This document shows, piece by piece, positions 1 to 7,999 of a DNA stretch of 64,000 nucleotides. The translations under genes and the position numbers were made by a program. Position 1 is the first letter of the stretch. The number at the start of each line of letters is the position of its first letter. Location: positions 186,001 through 250,000 of the forward strand of contig NZ_BMWH01000002.1 of assembly GCF_014651135.1 (NCBI RefSeq). Reading direction: 5' to 3'. This stretch comes from Streptomyces echinoruber (GTDB taxonomy: Bacteria > Actinomycetota > Actinomycetes > Streptomycetales > Streptomycetaceae). The notes under the pieces were generated by a model. It was not told the DNA's origin. It ran no database searches and saw only the letters and a program-made list of their open reading frames with translations.

Positions 1-871
1 CGAGGGCCGGGGCGGCCAGGCCGTAGACCCGGCCGGCGTGCTGGGCGCAGTCGCCGACGGCGTGGATGTGCGGGTCGGAGGTGCGCAGCCGGTCGTCGAC
101 GAGGACGCCCCGGTCGACCTCCAGCCCGGCGTCCTTGGCGAGCCCCACGCGCGGGTGCACCCCGCAGGCCAGGACGACGAGGTCGGCGTCGAGGGCGTAG
201 CCGTCGGCCAGCTCCACCGACCGCACGGCGCCGGCGACGCAGCGCACGTCCCGCACCCGGCACTCGGTGTGCACCTCCACGCCCAGGCCGGTCAGGTGCC
301 GGCGGACCAAACGGGAGGCGTCCGGGTCGAGCTGACGCTCCATCAGCCGCTCGGCCTGCTGGGCGAGGACGACCTGCACGCCGCGCACGGCGAGCGCGCG
401 GGCCGCGGAGACGCCGAGCAGCCCGCCGCCGACGACCACCGCACGCACCCCGGGCCGGACCGCCTTCGCCAGGCTCAGGCAGTCGTCCATGGTGCGGAAC
501 GCGTGTACGCCCTCCGGCAGTTCGCCGGTGCCGGTGAACAGGCCGCGCAGCGGCGGCAGCACCGGGTTGGACCCGGTGGCCAGCACCAGCCGGTCGTATC
601 CGAGCACCGAGCCGTCCGCGCAGTGCACGGCCCGCGCGGCGCGGTCGATGCCGGTCACCCGGGCGCGCAGCAGCCGTTCGGGCGCCGGCAGGGCGATCAC
701 CTCGGGGGCGTACCGGCCGGCCAGCACCTCGGCGAGCAGCACCCGGTTGTACGGGCGGTGCTCCTCCTCACCGACGAGCAGCGCGGGCGTGCCGAGCTCG
801 CCGAGCCGCCGGGCGACCCGGACGCCCGCGAGGCCGGCGCCGATCACCACCACACGCGTATTCGAGGTCAT
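1..871 (-). CDS. Partial FAD/NAD(P)H oxidoreductase, NirB-like N-terminal part
   Basis: The gene starts with ATG at 871 and is open to the left edge, so about 290 residues are seen. The N-terminus has an FAD-binding Rossmann motif (VVVIGAGLAGVRVA, about residues 7-20), then RPYNRVLLAEVLAG as in nitrite reductase large subunits. A second dinucleotide motif (VVVGGGLLGVSAARAL) lies near residue 145, and the flavoprotein signature AVGDCAQHAGRVYGLAAP is at the edge. The sequence fits the pyridine-nucleotide/FAD half of assimilatory NirB. The sirohaem part would lie outside the window, so a stand-alone reductase that feeds electrons to the nearby nitrate reductase is equally possible. A GlnR-box-like site lies just upstream. 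Confidence 0.85.
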   Translation of the reverse strand, partial: MTSNTRVVVIGAGLAGVRVARRLGELGTPALLVGEEEHRPYNRVLLAEVLAGRYAPEVIALPAPERLLRARVTGIDRAARAVHCADGSVLGYDRLVLATGSNPVLPPLRGLFTGTGELPEGVHAFRTMDDCLSLAKAVRPGVRAVVVGGGLLGVSAARALAVRGVQVVLAQQAERLMERQLDPDASRLVRRHLTGLGVEVHTECRVRDVRCVAGAVRSVELADGYALDADLVVLACGVHPRVGLAKDAGLEVDRGVLVDDRLRTSDPHIHAVGDCAQHAGRVYGLAAPAL

Positions 872-893
872 GCCCCGAGCGTGCGGTGCGGGT

Positions 894-931
894 GTTTCCC
901 GGCCGCATCGCACCTGTTTCCCCCGCGGAAC
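894..931 (-). promoter_or_regulatory. GlnR-box-like site upstream of the NirB-like gene
   Basis: On the minus strand the order is GTTCC, six bases, GAAAC, six bases, GATGC, six bases, GAAAC. This follows the known Streptomyces GlnR pattern gTnAc-n6-GaAAc-n6-gTnAc-n6-GaAAc. The site ends 23 bp before the start codon at 871. GlnR control of nitrite and nitrate assimilation genes is established in Streptomyces. Binding here is inferred from the pattern only. Confidence 0.55.
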
Positions 932-1089
932 GCTGCCCTCAGCGGCGGCGGGGGCGGGGTGTGAGGGATCCGGGGCGGGGCGGGATGTGAGGGATGCAGG
1001 GGCGGGGCGGGGGCGTGCGGTGAGGCGGAGCGGGGAACCGGGCGCGGTGGGGCACCCGGGCGGCGGGGACGCGTGCGGGCACCATCGTC

Positions 1090-1192
1090 CACGGGCGGTA
1101 CGGGCCGCTCGTGGGTGGTACGGCTGCTCCACGGGGCGGTACGGCCCCCGGCTCACGGGCGGTACGGCTCCCAGTCCACGGGCGGTACGGCC
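1090..1192 (+). repeat. Five tandem copies of a GGGCGGTACGG-containing unit
   Basis: About five copies of CACGGGCGGTACGGC, spaced 20-24 bp, fill the gap before the dehydrogenase gene at 1258. The same core occurs in opposite orientation at 11255-11350, ahead of another gene. The rest of the 872-1257 gap shows no gene. Confidence 0.8.
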
Positions 1193-1257
1193 CCGCAGCC
1201 TCCGCCGCGGCCCCGCCCGGGTCCGCGGCGGCACACGACCGGAGGAAGATCGCAGAC

Positions 1258-2229
1258 ATGACCGACACCACCGACACCACCGACACCACCGAGACCACCG
1301 ACACCACCGGCACGGGCGGCACGCCCGGCCCCCTCACCGTCGCCGTCCTCGGCACCGGCATCATGGGCGCCGCGATGGCCCGCAATCTGCTGCGCGCCGG
1401 GCACACCGTCCGCGCCTGGAACCGCACCCGCGCCAAGGCCGACCCGCTCGCCGCCGACGGCGCGCACGTGACCGCCACGCCCGAGGAGGCGGTACGGGAC
1501 GCCGACGTCGTGCTGACCATGCTGTACGACGGCACCACGGCCCTGGAGGTCGTCCGGCAGGCCGCGCCCGCGCTGCGCCCGGGAACGGCGTGGGTGCAGT
1601 CGACCACCGCCGGCATCGAGGCCGTCGGCGAGCTGGCCGCCCTCGCCCGCGAGCACGGCCTGGTCTTCTACGACGCGCCCGTGCTCGGCACCAGGCAGCC
1701 CGCGGAGGACGGCACCCTCGTCGTGCTGGCCGCGGGCCCGGCCGAGGGCCGCGACCTGGTCACGCCGGTCTTCGACGCCGTCGGCGCGCGCACCCTCTGG
1801 ATCGGTGAGGACGGCGCGTCGGCCGCCGCCACCCGCCTGAAGCTCGTCGCCAACAGCTGGGTGCTGGCGGTCAACGCGGCCACCGGCGAGGCCCTCGCCC
1901 TGGCCAAGGGCCTCGGCGTCGACCCGCGCGCCTTCCTCGACGCCATCGCCGGCGGCGCGCTCGACCTGGGCTACCTGCGCGCCAAGGCGGACGTCATCCT
2001 CGGCGGCCGCCTCACCCCGCCCAGCTTCGCGGTGACCACCGCCGCCAAGGACGCCCGCCTGATCGTGGACGCCGGCGCGCGCCACGGTGTGACGCTCGAC
2101 GTGGCCGCCGCGAGCGCCGCGCGCCTGGAGCGGGCCGCCGAACAGGGCCACGGGGAGGAGGACATGGCCGCCGCCTACTTCGCGAGCTTCGCGAACCGCG
2201 CGGAGCCGGACGGCCGGCCCGCCGACTGA
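1258..2229 (+). CDS. NAD(P)-dependent beta-hydroxyacid dehydrogenase family protein
   Basis: A 323-residue protein of the 6-phosphogluconate/3-hydroxyisobutyrate dehydrogenase family, expected to oxidise or reduce a small hydroxyacid in the cytosol. After a low-complexity TDTTDTTD leader comes the dinucleotide motif VAVLGTGIMGAAMARNL (about residue 24). The substrate-binding stretch APVLGTRQPAEDG follows near residue 143, and the helix with the presumed catalytic lysine (LKLVANSWVL) near residue 197. ATG at 1258 is chosen because GGAGGAAG lies 9-17 bp upstream; the frame is open further upstream but that part is repeat DNA. The Thr-Asp leader comes from an ACCGACACC microsatellite and is probably disordered. 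The exact substrate cannot be told from sequence. Confidence 0.88.
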   Translation: MTDTTDTTDTTETTDTTGTGGTPGPLTVAVLGTGIMGAAMARNLLRAGHTVRAWNRTRAKADPLAADGAHVTATPEEAVRDADVVLTMLYDGTTALEVVRQAAPALRPGTAWVQSTTAGIEAVGELAALAREHGLVFYDAPVLGTRQPAEDGTLVVLAAGPAEGRDLVTPVFDAVGARTLWIGEDGASAAATRLKLVANSWVLAVNAATGEALALAKGLGVDPRAFLDAIAGGALDLGYLRAKADVILGGRLTPPSFAVTTAAKDARLIVDAGARHGVTLDVAAASAARLERAAEQGHGEEDMAAAYFASFANRAEPDGRPAD

Positions 2230-2380
2230 CACCCCGTCACCGGACCCGACCGCATCCACCACCCGCCGACCCCTCCCCCCACGCAGCCGGAGGAGTCCGT
2301 GCCCAAGCCCCGCCGCCGCCTGAGGCCGCCGCACCGCTGAGCCGCCCCGACCCGTGTGTGGTGAGGCACCGGCCGGCGGC

Positions 2381-3088
2381 TCACCGGCTGCCGGTGAGGT
2401 GGGCGAAGACGACCACGTTGCCCCGGTAACCGGTGGCGCGGGAGTAGCCGCCGCCGCAGGTGATGACGCGCAGCTCGGGGCGGGGTGCGGCGCCGTAGAC
2501 CTTGGCGTCGGGGAAGTGCCGGGCGTCGTAGACCTCCACGGCGTCCACCGTGAACACCGCGGTGCCGCCGTCGCGCCGGGTCACCTCGACGGCGTCGCCC
2601 CGCTTCAGGGCGCCGAGGGCGTAGAAGACGGCGGGACCGTCGGCGTTGTCGACGTGCCCGGCGACGATCGCGGTGCCCCGCTCGCCGGGGGTGGTGCCGG
2701 CCTCGTACCAGCCGGCGAGGTTCTTCCGCTCCGGCGGCGGCGCCTCCAGGCTGCCGCCGCGGGTCAGCCCCAGGCCCGTCAGGGGCGCGTCGACGCGGAT
2801 CGCGGGGATGCGGATGCGCCGCGGCACGGACGGCGGCAGCGCGGCCGCGGCCGGCCGCTCGGCGTGCGGCTCGGCGTGTCCCTCGGCCGCGGCGGGCTGC
2901 GGCGGGGGGTGGGGGGTGGTGCCGTCGTGCAGCAGCCACACCCCGCAGAACAGGGCGAGCACACTGGCACCGGCTATGGCGGCGTCGCCGGCGGTGCGGG
3001 GGCCGCGGGGGCGCCGGCCGGCTATCCGGCCGCGGCCGCGGCCCGCCGGGGCGTCACCGGCGGGGGAGTGATTGCCGACCCTGCGCAC
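2381..3088 (-). CDS. Class E/F-type sortase family protein
   Basis: A 235-residue membrane-anchored transpeptidase-like protein. The basic N-terminus leads into one membrane segment (AAIAGASVLALFCGVWLL, about residues 36-53), then a Pro/Ala-rich linker and the sortase beta-barrel. Sortase residues are recognisable: His in TAIVAGHVDN, Cys in LRVITCGGGY and Arg in the following SRATGYRGNVV. Actinobacterial sortases of this small class often lack an obvious neighbouring LPXTG substrate. The gene is 118 bp downstream of the secreted protein gene ending at 3206 and is probably transcribed with it. Confidence 0.85.
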   Translation of the reverse strand: MRRVGNHSPAGDAPAGRGRGRIAGRRPRGPRTAGDAAIAGASVLALFCGVWLLHDGTTPHPPPQPAAAEGHAEPHAERPAAAALPPSVPRRIRIPAIRVDAPLTGLGLTRGGSLEAPPPERKNLAGWYEAGTTPGERGTAIVAGHVDNADGPAVFYALGALKRGDAVEVTRRDGGTAVFTVDAVEVYDARHFPDAKVYGAAPRPELRVITCGGGYSRATGYRGNVVVFAHLTGSR

Positions 3089-3205
3089 GCGAGCCTCCCG
3101 TGGTTGGCCTGGGGCCCGGGCCCCCTCCGGGCCGCGAGGGGCGGTCGGACCCGGAGGGGGCGCGGGGACGTGCGGTACCGGCGGACGGGCAGCGGAGGGT
3201 GCCCG

Positions 3206-3727
3206 TCAGATCCCGTCGCCTCTCGCCCGGCGATGCAGGAGCCAGGTACCGCCCGCGGCGGCGACGGCCAGGGCCGCCACGCCCGCCGCGGTCCGCGCGG
3301 GGTCGGTGCCGAGCGCGCCGCCGACCCCCGTCCTCACACTGCCGCGCGGCTGCACCTGCCCGCGCACCGCGGTCAGCGTCACCACCAGGTCGCCGGTGAC
3401 CCGGCGGTGCCGGCCCTCGGCGCACCGCGCGACGATCTCGTACGTGCCCTGCTGGGCGCTCTCCGGCACCCGGAACCGGCCGATGGCCTCGCCCTCGTGC
3501 GCGCTGGGCGCCAGCGGGAACGTCCCGGCGCCGACCGCGCCGGCGTCGCCGTCGGCGGTGCCGCCGCCGCACGCCGTCGTGGTCACCGTGACCTCGCCGC
3601 CGGGCGCCACGGAGGGCGGGGAGACCTCCAGGCCGCCGGTGTCCTGGGCGCACGCGGGCGCGGCGAGGCCGCCCGCGGCGGCGACGGCGAGCGCGGTGGC
3701 GGACAGCAGACGGGCGGGACGTCGCAT
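3206..3727 (-). CDS. Secreted, C-terminally membrane-anchored protein of unknown function
   Basis: A 173-residue exported protein. The start at 3727 is preceded by GAGGGAGCACCG, a good ribosome site. A signal peptide (MRRPARLLSATALAVAAAGG) is followed by a domain rich in beta-strand character with two cysteines (TTTACGGG and IVARCAEG). A C-terminal hydrophobic segment (TAAGVAALAVAAAGGTWLL) precedes a basic tail. It lies directly upstream of the sortase gene, which suggests a shared surface role, but no LPXTG-like sorting motif is visible. Its first 35 codons and leader are duplicated in inverted orientation about 1 kb away. Confidence 0.75.
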   Translation of the reverse strand: MRRPARLLSATALAVAAAGGLAAPACAQDTGGLEVSPPSVAPGGEVTVTTTACGGGTADGDAGAVGAGTFPLAPSAHEGEAIGRFRVPESAQQGTYEIVARCAEGRHRRVTGDLVVTLTAVRGQVQPRGSVRTGVGGALGTDPARTAAGVAALAVAAAGGTWLLHRRARGDGI

Positions 3728-3790
3728 CGGTGCTCCCTCGGGCTCGTCACCGGGACCGCGGCCCGCGGCACCCCTGTGCCGCCGGGTCGG
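3685..3790 (-). repeat. Inverted duplication, copy 1 (leader and 5' end of the secreted-protein gene)
   Basis: This 106-bp stretch covers the ribosome site, start codon and signal-peptide codons of the gene at 3206-3727. Read on the minus strand it is almost identical to the plus strand at 4758-4863, with two or three mismatches. Confidence 0.85.
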
Positions 3791-4085
3791 CCGCACCCCG
3801 GCCCTTCCGAGGTAAGTGGCAGTACGGCACACCCGCTTGCTGACGCCATGTCAGAAATCGGGCCGCGTGGTGCCCGCGCCCCCGCTCTCGGGGGCGTTTC
3901 AGCAGGTCACCGGCGTGACGCGATGGCATCGGAGGGAAGTACCCGAACAGGCGACCGGACGCGGACGAACGGGTGACCGAGGCCGGCCGGGCTCCTCCCG
4001 GAGGCGATGAGCGCGGGGTGGGCCGCCGCCTCCCGGCCGGACAGGGCGGCGCATGAGCGGAACGGCCGGGAGACGGGCTCGCAGG

Positions 4086-4640
4086 TCACCGGCGCTGCGC
4101 GGCGACCGCGCCGGTGTACGTCTCCCGCGTCAGGTCCTTTGGGCCGATGCCCAGGTCCTCGAGGACCGCACGGATGTCGTCCAGGGCTGCGGTGACGTCC
4201 GCCTCGTCGACGCGTGTCTCGATTTCCAGGAAGGTGCCGTCGATCTCCGGGACGCGTACGAGAGTGGCGAGCATGTGCCGGCCGCGGGCCTCGAAGGAGT
4301 AATTCCGGCAGCGTTTCTCGAACGCGATGACGGGGACATGGCCCAGGCCGCGCAGAATCGCGTGCGCCTCGTCGGCGTCCGCGACGACCGTCTCGTGCTC
4401 CGGCTTGGACCCGGACGCCTCGTCGACCGCGGCGCCCTTGAAGGTCAGCACCGTGCGAGTGCTGTCCTGGCCGTGCACCGTGCGGACGCGCAGCTCCCGG
4501 TCGGCCTTCTCCAGCGACCCGTCGGGCCGGTCGTAGTAGGTGTCCCGGTACACCTCGACGCGGGCCGTCGCCCGCTCGTCGAGCCGCCGCATGACCGCCT
4601 CGGGCGCGTGCACGCGCGCCTTCAACTCCGCCTCGATCAC
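4086..4640 (-). CDS. CYTH-domain protein (class IV adenylate cyclase / thiamine-triphosphatase family)
   Basis: A 184-residue protein covering one complete CYTH domain. The N-terminal ExExK signature is visible as IEAELKAR at residues 2-9. Further charged strands typical of the tunnel fold follow: DTYYDRPDG, RELRVRTV, LTFKGAA, ETVVADADEA, FEKRCRNY and FLEIETRVDEADV. Family members bind triphosphate compounds with divalent metal and act as CyaB-type adenylate cyclases or inorganic/thiamine triphosphatases. Nothing here tells these apart. The gene sits between two inverted copies of a foreign gene start, which suggests local rearrangement. Confidence 0.85.
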   Translation of the reverse strand: MIEAELKARVHAPEAVMRRLDERATARVEVYRDTYYDRPDGSLEKADRELRVRTVHGQDSTRTVLTFKGAAVDEASGSKPEHETVVADADEAHAILRGLGHVPVIAFEKRCRNYSFEARGRHMLATLVRVPEIDGTFLEIETRVDEADVTAALDDIRAVLEDLGIGPKDLTRETYTGAVAAQRR

Positions 4641-4757
4641 GTGCCGTCCCCTTCTGCGTTCGGACCGTGCGCTCAGCCCCGTCGATGACCGCCTCGAACA
4701 TGCGCCGGAACCCTCGGAACAGGAGTCCGCGCGGCGTCTCCCTCACCTTGCAGGCAA

Positions 4758-4863
4758 CCGACCCGGCGGCACAGGGGTGCCGCGGGCCGCGGTCCCGGTG
4801 ACGAGCCCGAGGGAGCACCGATGCGACGTCCCGCCCGTCCGCTGTCCGCCACCGCGCCCGCCC
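4758..4863 (+). pseudogene. Inverted duplication, copy 2: truncated 5' fragment of the secreted-protein gene
   Basis: A copy of the leader, ribosome site, ATG (4821) and signal-peptide codons of the gene at 3206-3727, here on the plus strand. The similarity stops after about 14 codons and the reading continues into unrelated sequence. It is a gene fragment, not a gene. Apart from this copy and the hairpin at 4992-5040, the 4641-5041 gap shows no gene. Confidence 0.75.
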
Positions 4864-4991
4864 GGCCGTCGAGCCCAGCGGACCACAGGGCCGCCACCGC
4901 GGCCGAGGTCTCGACGGCCGAACGGATCTCGTCCCGGCGGCTTCCTGTGCCGCTTCGAGGGAGTGCACGGCCGATCCCCCACGCGAGAACG

Positions 4992-5040
4992 GTCTTGCCC
5001 CTACTCTGGCAGTGTCGAGCTGTTCAGAGAGGGGCAAGAC
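4992..5040 (+). promoter_or_regulatory. Long hairpin covering the ribosome site of the XRE-type regulator
   Basis: GTCTTGCCCCT at 4992-5002 is the exact reverse complement of 5030-5040. The pairing continues inward with CTCTG and CAGAG, giving about 16 pairs with one bulged base. The right arm holds GAGAGGGG, the only ribosome-site candidate for the GTG start at 5042. It may be an autoregulatory operator or a translation-controlling RNA hairpin. Confidence 0.6.
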
Positions 5041-5041
5041 G

Positions 5042-6295
5042 GTGTCGCTCAACGGTGGTGGCCCGGACCCGTACGCCGATCCGCTGAAGTTCGGCCAGAG
5101 GGTACAGATCCTGCGCGAACGCCGCGGCATGACTCAGACCCAGGTCGCCGATCTCCTCGGTATCTCGCCGCACACCTATCGCAAGATCGAGAACGGGCAG
5201 CAGAAGGCGCCCGGCCTGGAGACGGTGCTGCGCATCGCCGAAGTCCTCAGGGTGCGTGATCTGGCGGACCTCACGGGACGACCGGATACGCACGTGGATC
5301 TGTTCGTCGGGCCCGGCCATCCCAGGCTCGCCGCCGTCAAGGCCGCCATCGACGCGTTCCCGCTCACCACGAACGTCGAGCCGCCGCCCGTCGCGCACCT
5401 CGAAGCCCGGCTGCACGCCGCGTGGAAGGCGCGGCACGCGTCGAAGAACCACCGCGAGGCCATCGGCAGGCTGCTGCCGGACCTGATCCGGGACGCCCAG
5501 GCTCTCGTACGGTACGCCGACAGCGCTGTTGAACGGCGCCAGGCACAGGCGCTGCTCGCCCAGACGTACTCGCTGTCGCAGTTTTTCATCGCCTACCAGC
5601 CGGACTCGAGTCTGCTGTGGCGCGTCGCCGAACGCGGCATGGTCGCGGCCCAGGAGTCGGAGGATCCGCACACGATCGGCGTCGCCGCCTGGCTGCTGGC
5701 ACAAGCCCACCGCGACTCGGGCCCCCGTCACTACGATGCCGCCGACGCCGTCAACCTCGAAGCCGTGCGCTACCTGGAGCCTCTGCTGCCCGACGCCGAC
5801 GACGACATCCTCGCCATCGCCGGCGCCTTGGAGTTCGAGCTCGGCTACACCGCGGCACGCCGTCAGGAGACCGGTACGGCGTGGCGGCACTGGGACAAGG
5901 CGAACGACATGGCCGCCCGGTTGCCGGCCGACTACTATCACCCGGTCACGTCCTTCTCCCGCGCTGTGATGGGTGCTCACGCGGTCACGGTGGCCGTCGA
6001 GTTGCGGCAGGGCGGTGAGTCCGTGCGGCAGGCCACCAGGGCAGATGGGAACGTCATCAAGTCCCGCCCACGCCGCGCCCGGCACCGGATCGAAGAGGCC
6101 CGCGGCTACCACTTGGACAATCAACCCGACGTCGCCGTCGCGGCATTGGAGAAGGCATTCGAGGCCGCGCCCGAAACGATCCGGTACAACGGCTACGCCA
6201 AGGCAATCCTGCTGGAGGAAGCGGAGTCGACGCAGGCGCCCCGCCGCCGCAGGGCGGCCGAACTCGCGGGCAAAATCGGAATCCTCGCTGCCTGA
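5042..6295 (+). CDS. XRE-family transcriptional regulator with C-terminal helical repeat region
   Basis: A 417-residue protein. A classical helix-turn-helix lies at about residues 18-70 (RVQILRERRGMTQTQVADLL, then GISPHTYRKIENGQQKAPGL). The rest is alpha-helical and TPR-like, resembling the large Streptomyces regulators that sense small ligands. GTG at 5042 is chosen for the GAGAGGGG ahead of it. The downstream gene encodes a DUF6415-like protein, a frequent partner of such regulators in Streptomyces. The hairpin over the start region suggests autoregulation. Confidence 0.82.
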   Translation: MSLNGGGPDPYADPLKFGQRVQILRERRGMTQTQVADLLGISPHTYRKIENGQQKAPGLETVLRIAEVLRVRDLADLTGRPDTHVDLFVGPGHPRLAAVKAAIDAFPLTTNVEPPPVAHLEARLHAAWKARHASKNHREAIGRLLPDLIRDAQALVRYADSAVERRQAQALLAQTYSLSQFFIAYQPDSSLLWRVAERGMVAAQESEDPHTIGVAAWLLAQAHRDSGPRHYDAADAVNLEAVRYLEPLLPDADDDILAIAGALEFELGYTAARRQETGTAWRHWDKANDMAARLPADYYHPVTSFSRAVMGAHAVTVAVELRQGGESVRQATRADGNVIKSRPRRARHRIEEARGYHLDNQPDVAVAALEKAFEAAPETIRYNGYAKAILLEEAESTQAPRRRRAAELAGKIGILAA

Positions 6296-6418
6296 CAGTA
6301 GCGACCGGATTACGGTCGGCGGTCTGCTCCAGGCGCCCTTACGGTCGAAGAGTCGGACCCCGGCGAGGTGGTGAGACCTCCCGGGGCATGGCCAACGCTG
6401 ACGAGGAGCGTCGACATC

Positions 6419-6805
6419 ATGAACGCTACCGCCTCACCCCCTGCCGGAACAGCACAGGACTCCCGCCCGCCGGACATCGACACGATGCGCGCCACCGCGC
6501 GCCGCGCTTTCGCCGCCGGGCTCTCCGCTGACGATCTGTCCGCTGATGATCTGGACACGCTCGTGCCGGCGCTGCGCGGGCACGAGCGGTTGCTCATCCC
6601 CGAGGTCCAGCAGGCCGCGGAGCGGGCTCCGAAGGACAGCGTGCAGCGGCACTGCGCCCTGGCCTGCGTCGGTGACGCGCGCGGCAAGCTGCGGCTCGGG
6701 GACGGCCGCACGCCGGAGGTCCGCGTGGCCGTGGCGCAGAAGCTCGCCCGCTGCGTCAACGCCCTGTGCGACCACTACAAGACCCTGGGCGGCGGGCGGC
6801 CGTGA
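6419..6805 (+). CDS. DUF6415-like small protein
   Basis: A 128-residue protein resembling the Streptomyces DUF6415 family. Shared features are ALRGHERLLIPEVQ near residue 52, the cysteine-containing helix RHCALACVGDARGKL near residue 80, and VAQKLARCVNALCDHY near residue 104. It is probably soluble and all-helical, with no known activity. ATG at 6419 follows GACGAGGAGCG. Family members often sit next to XRE regulators, as here. Confidence 0.7.
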   Translation: MNATASPPAGTAQDSRPPDIDTMRATARRAFAAGLSADDLSADDLDTLVPALRGHERLLIPEVQQAAERAPKDSVQRHCALACVGDARGKLRLGDGRTPEVRVAVAQKLARCVNALCDHYKTLGGGRP

Positions 6806-6888
6806 GAGCGGTCCCCGGCCTGGCCGCGTATGTGGCGGCCGTGACCGGCCCGGTCCTCGCCCTGGTGCTCGCGAGGACACCCCACTGA
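6802..6888 (+). CDS. Candidate 28-residue membrane peptide
   Basis: GTG at 6802 overlaps the stop of the DUF6415-like gene in a GTGA arrangement, so translational coupling is possible. The peptide has one hydrophobic segment (LAAYVAAVTGPVLALVLA). There is no other evidence that it is made. Confidence 0.35.
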   Translation: MRAVPGLAAYVAAVTGPVLALVLARTPH

Positions 6889-7250
6889 CGCACCCCGGAG
6901 CGGCGCACTGACGCACCCCCATGGCGGCCGCTTCGGGTCAGGGCCGCACCCCGTATCCCCCTTCCGCCGGTGTTCCGGAAGACGCCGGCGGGAGGGGTTC
7001 CAGAGTGCCAGGCCAGCTTCGGCCTCCACCCCCGGACAGGTCGGGCCCGGGGCGGGCCCGGAGGCCGCAGGCAAGCGCAGGCAAGCCGCGCACGCGGAGT
7101 TCAAGGGGTATCGGCATGTCATGTCCATAGCTGGCATGTGCGGGTGTGTGAGGGGTGAGAATCGTTCCTGCGGGGCTTCGGTGAGGGCCGGACGAGAGCC
7201 CCGGCAGCGGTCGAGAGAGCCCGGCAGCGGCCGAGAGAGGGAGAGCGACC
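6889..7250. other. Gap with no supported gene
   Basis: I see no convincing coding frame here. The last 40 bp before cutA hold purine-rich GAGAGAGCC and GAGAGGGAGAG repeats, the second of which serves as the cutA ribosome site. Confidence 0.6.
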
Positions 7251-7577
7251 ATGAGCGGGGCCGACTGGCTCACCGTCCTGACCACGACCGACGACCAGGG
7301 CAGGGCCGAGGCGCTGGCCCGCGGCGCGATCGAGGCGCGCGTGGCCGCCTGCGCGCAGGTCTCCGGGCCGGTCACCTCGGTCTACCGCTGGAAGGGCGAG
7401 GTGCGGACCGCCCCCGAGTGGCAGGTGCTGTTCAAGACGACGGGCGCCCGCTACGACGCCCTCGAGGCGTACCTGCGCGAGGCCCACGACTACGACACGC
7501 CCGAGATCATCGCCACGCCGATCGTGCGGGGCAGCGCCGACTACCTGCGGTGGCTGGAGGAGGAGACCGCCCCGTGA
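7251..7577 (+). CDS. cutA: CutA1-type divalent-cation tolerance protein
   Basis: A 108-residue cytosolic protein of the usual CutA length, expected to form trimers. Family landmarks are the N-terminal strand WLTVLTTTDD, the central VYRWKGEV, and HDYDTPEIIATPI followed by YLRWLEEE. The start at 7251 has GAGAGGGAGAG upstream. It overlaps the next gene by four bases (GTGA), so the two are translationally coupled. CutA proteins bind metals, but their physiological role is unsettled. Confidence 0.9.
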   Translation: MSGADWLTVLTTTDDQGRAEALARGAIEARVAACAQVSGPVTSVYRWKGEVRTAPEWQVLFKTTGARYDALEAYLREAHDYDTPEIIATPIVRGSADYLRWLEEETAP

Positions 7578-7987
7578 CCCTGCCCTTCTTCGTCTACGGC
7601 ACCCTGCGGCCCGGCGAGCCCCACCACGCCCTGTTCCTGCGCGGACGCACCGACGCCGAGGAGCCGGCCCGCCTCGCGGGGGCGGCGCTCTTCGACGGCC
7701 CCGGTTACCCGTACGCGGTCGAGGAGCCCGGCGCGGTGGTGTACGGGGAGCTGATCTCCGCGCGGCCGGCGGCGTACGGGGAGCTGCTGGCCGCCCTGGA
7801 CCGGCTGGAGGGATACGTGCCCGGCGGCGCCCGCACCCTGTACGAGCGCGTCGAGCGGGACGTCCTGCGCGACCGGGACGGCGCGGCCGTACGGGCATGG
7901 GTGTACCTGGCCGCGCCGTCCGTCGCGGCGCGGCTGCGCACGGCGGGCAGGCGGATCGAGGGCGGGGACTGGCTCGCCCGGCGGTGA
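7574..7987 (+). CDS. Gamma-glutamylcyclotransferase-like (AIG2/GGCT) protein
   Basis: A 137-residue protein of the gamma-glutamylcyclotransferase-like fold. The N-terminal signature FFVYGTLRPGEPHH (residues 5-18) forms the substrate pocket in the family. Downstream are GAVVYGELIS and LDRLEGYVPGG, then an Arg/Tyr-rich segment. Members release 5-oxoproline from gamma-glutamyl compounds, though many bacterial ones are uncharacterised. It is coupled to cutA and ends 12 bp from the convergent nitrate reductase gene. Confidence 0.82.
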   Translation: MTLPFFVYGTLRPGEPHHALFLRGRTDAEEPARLAGAALFDGPGYPYAVEEPGAVVYGELISARPAAYGELLAALDRLEGYVPGGARTLYERVERDVLRDRDGAAVRAWVYLAAPSVAARLRTAGRRIEGGDWLARR

Positions 7988-7999
7988 GCCCGGCCGGCC

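Noticed and set aside
6921..7130. A possible small gene in the gap before cutA
   Set aside because: There is no ribosome site, the translation is Pro/Arg/Gly-rich and low-complexity, and the opposite strand is equally open.
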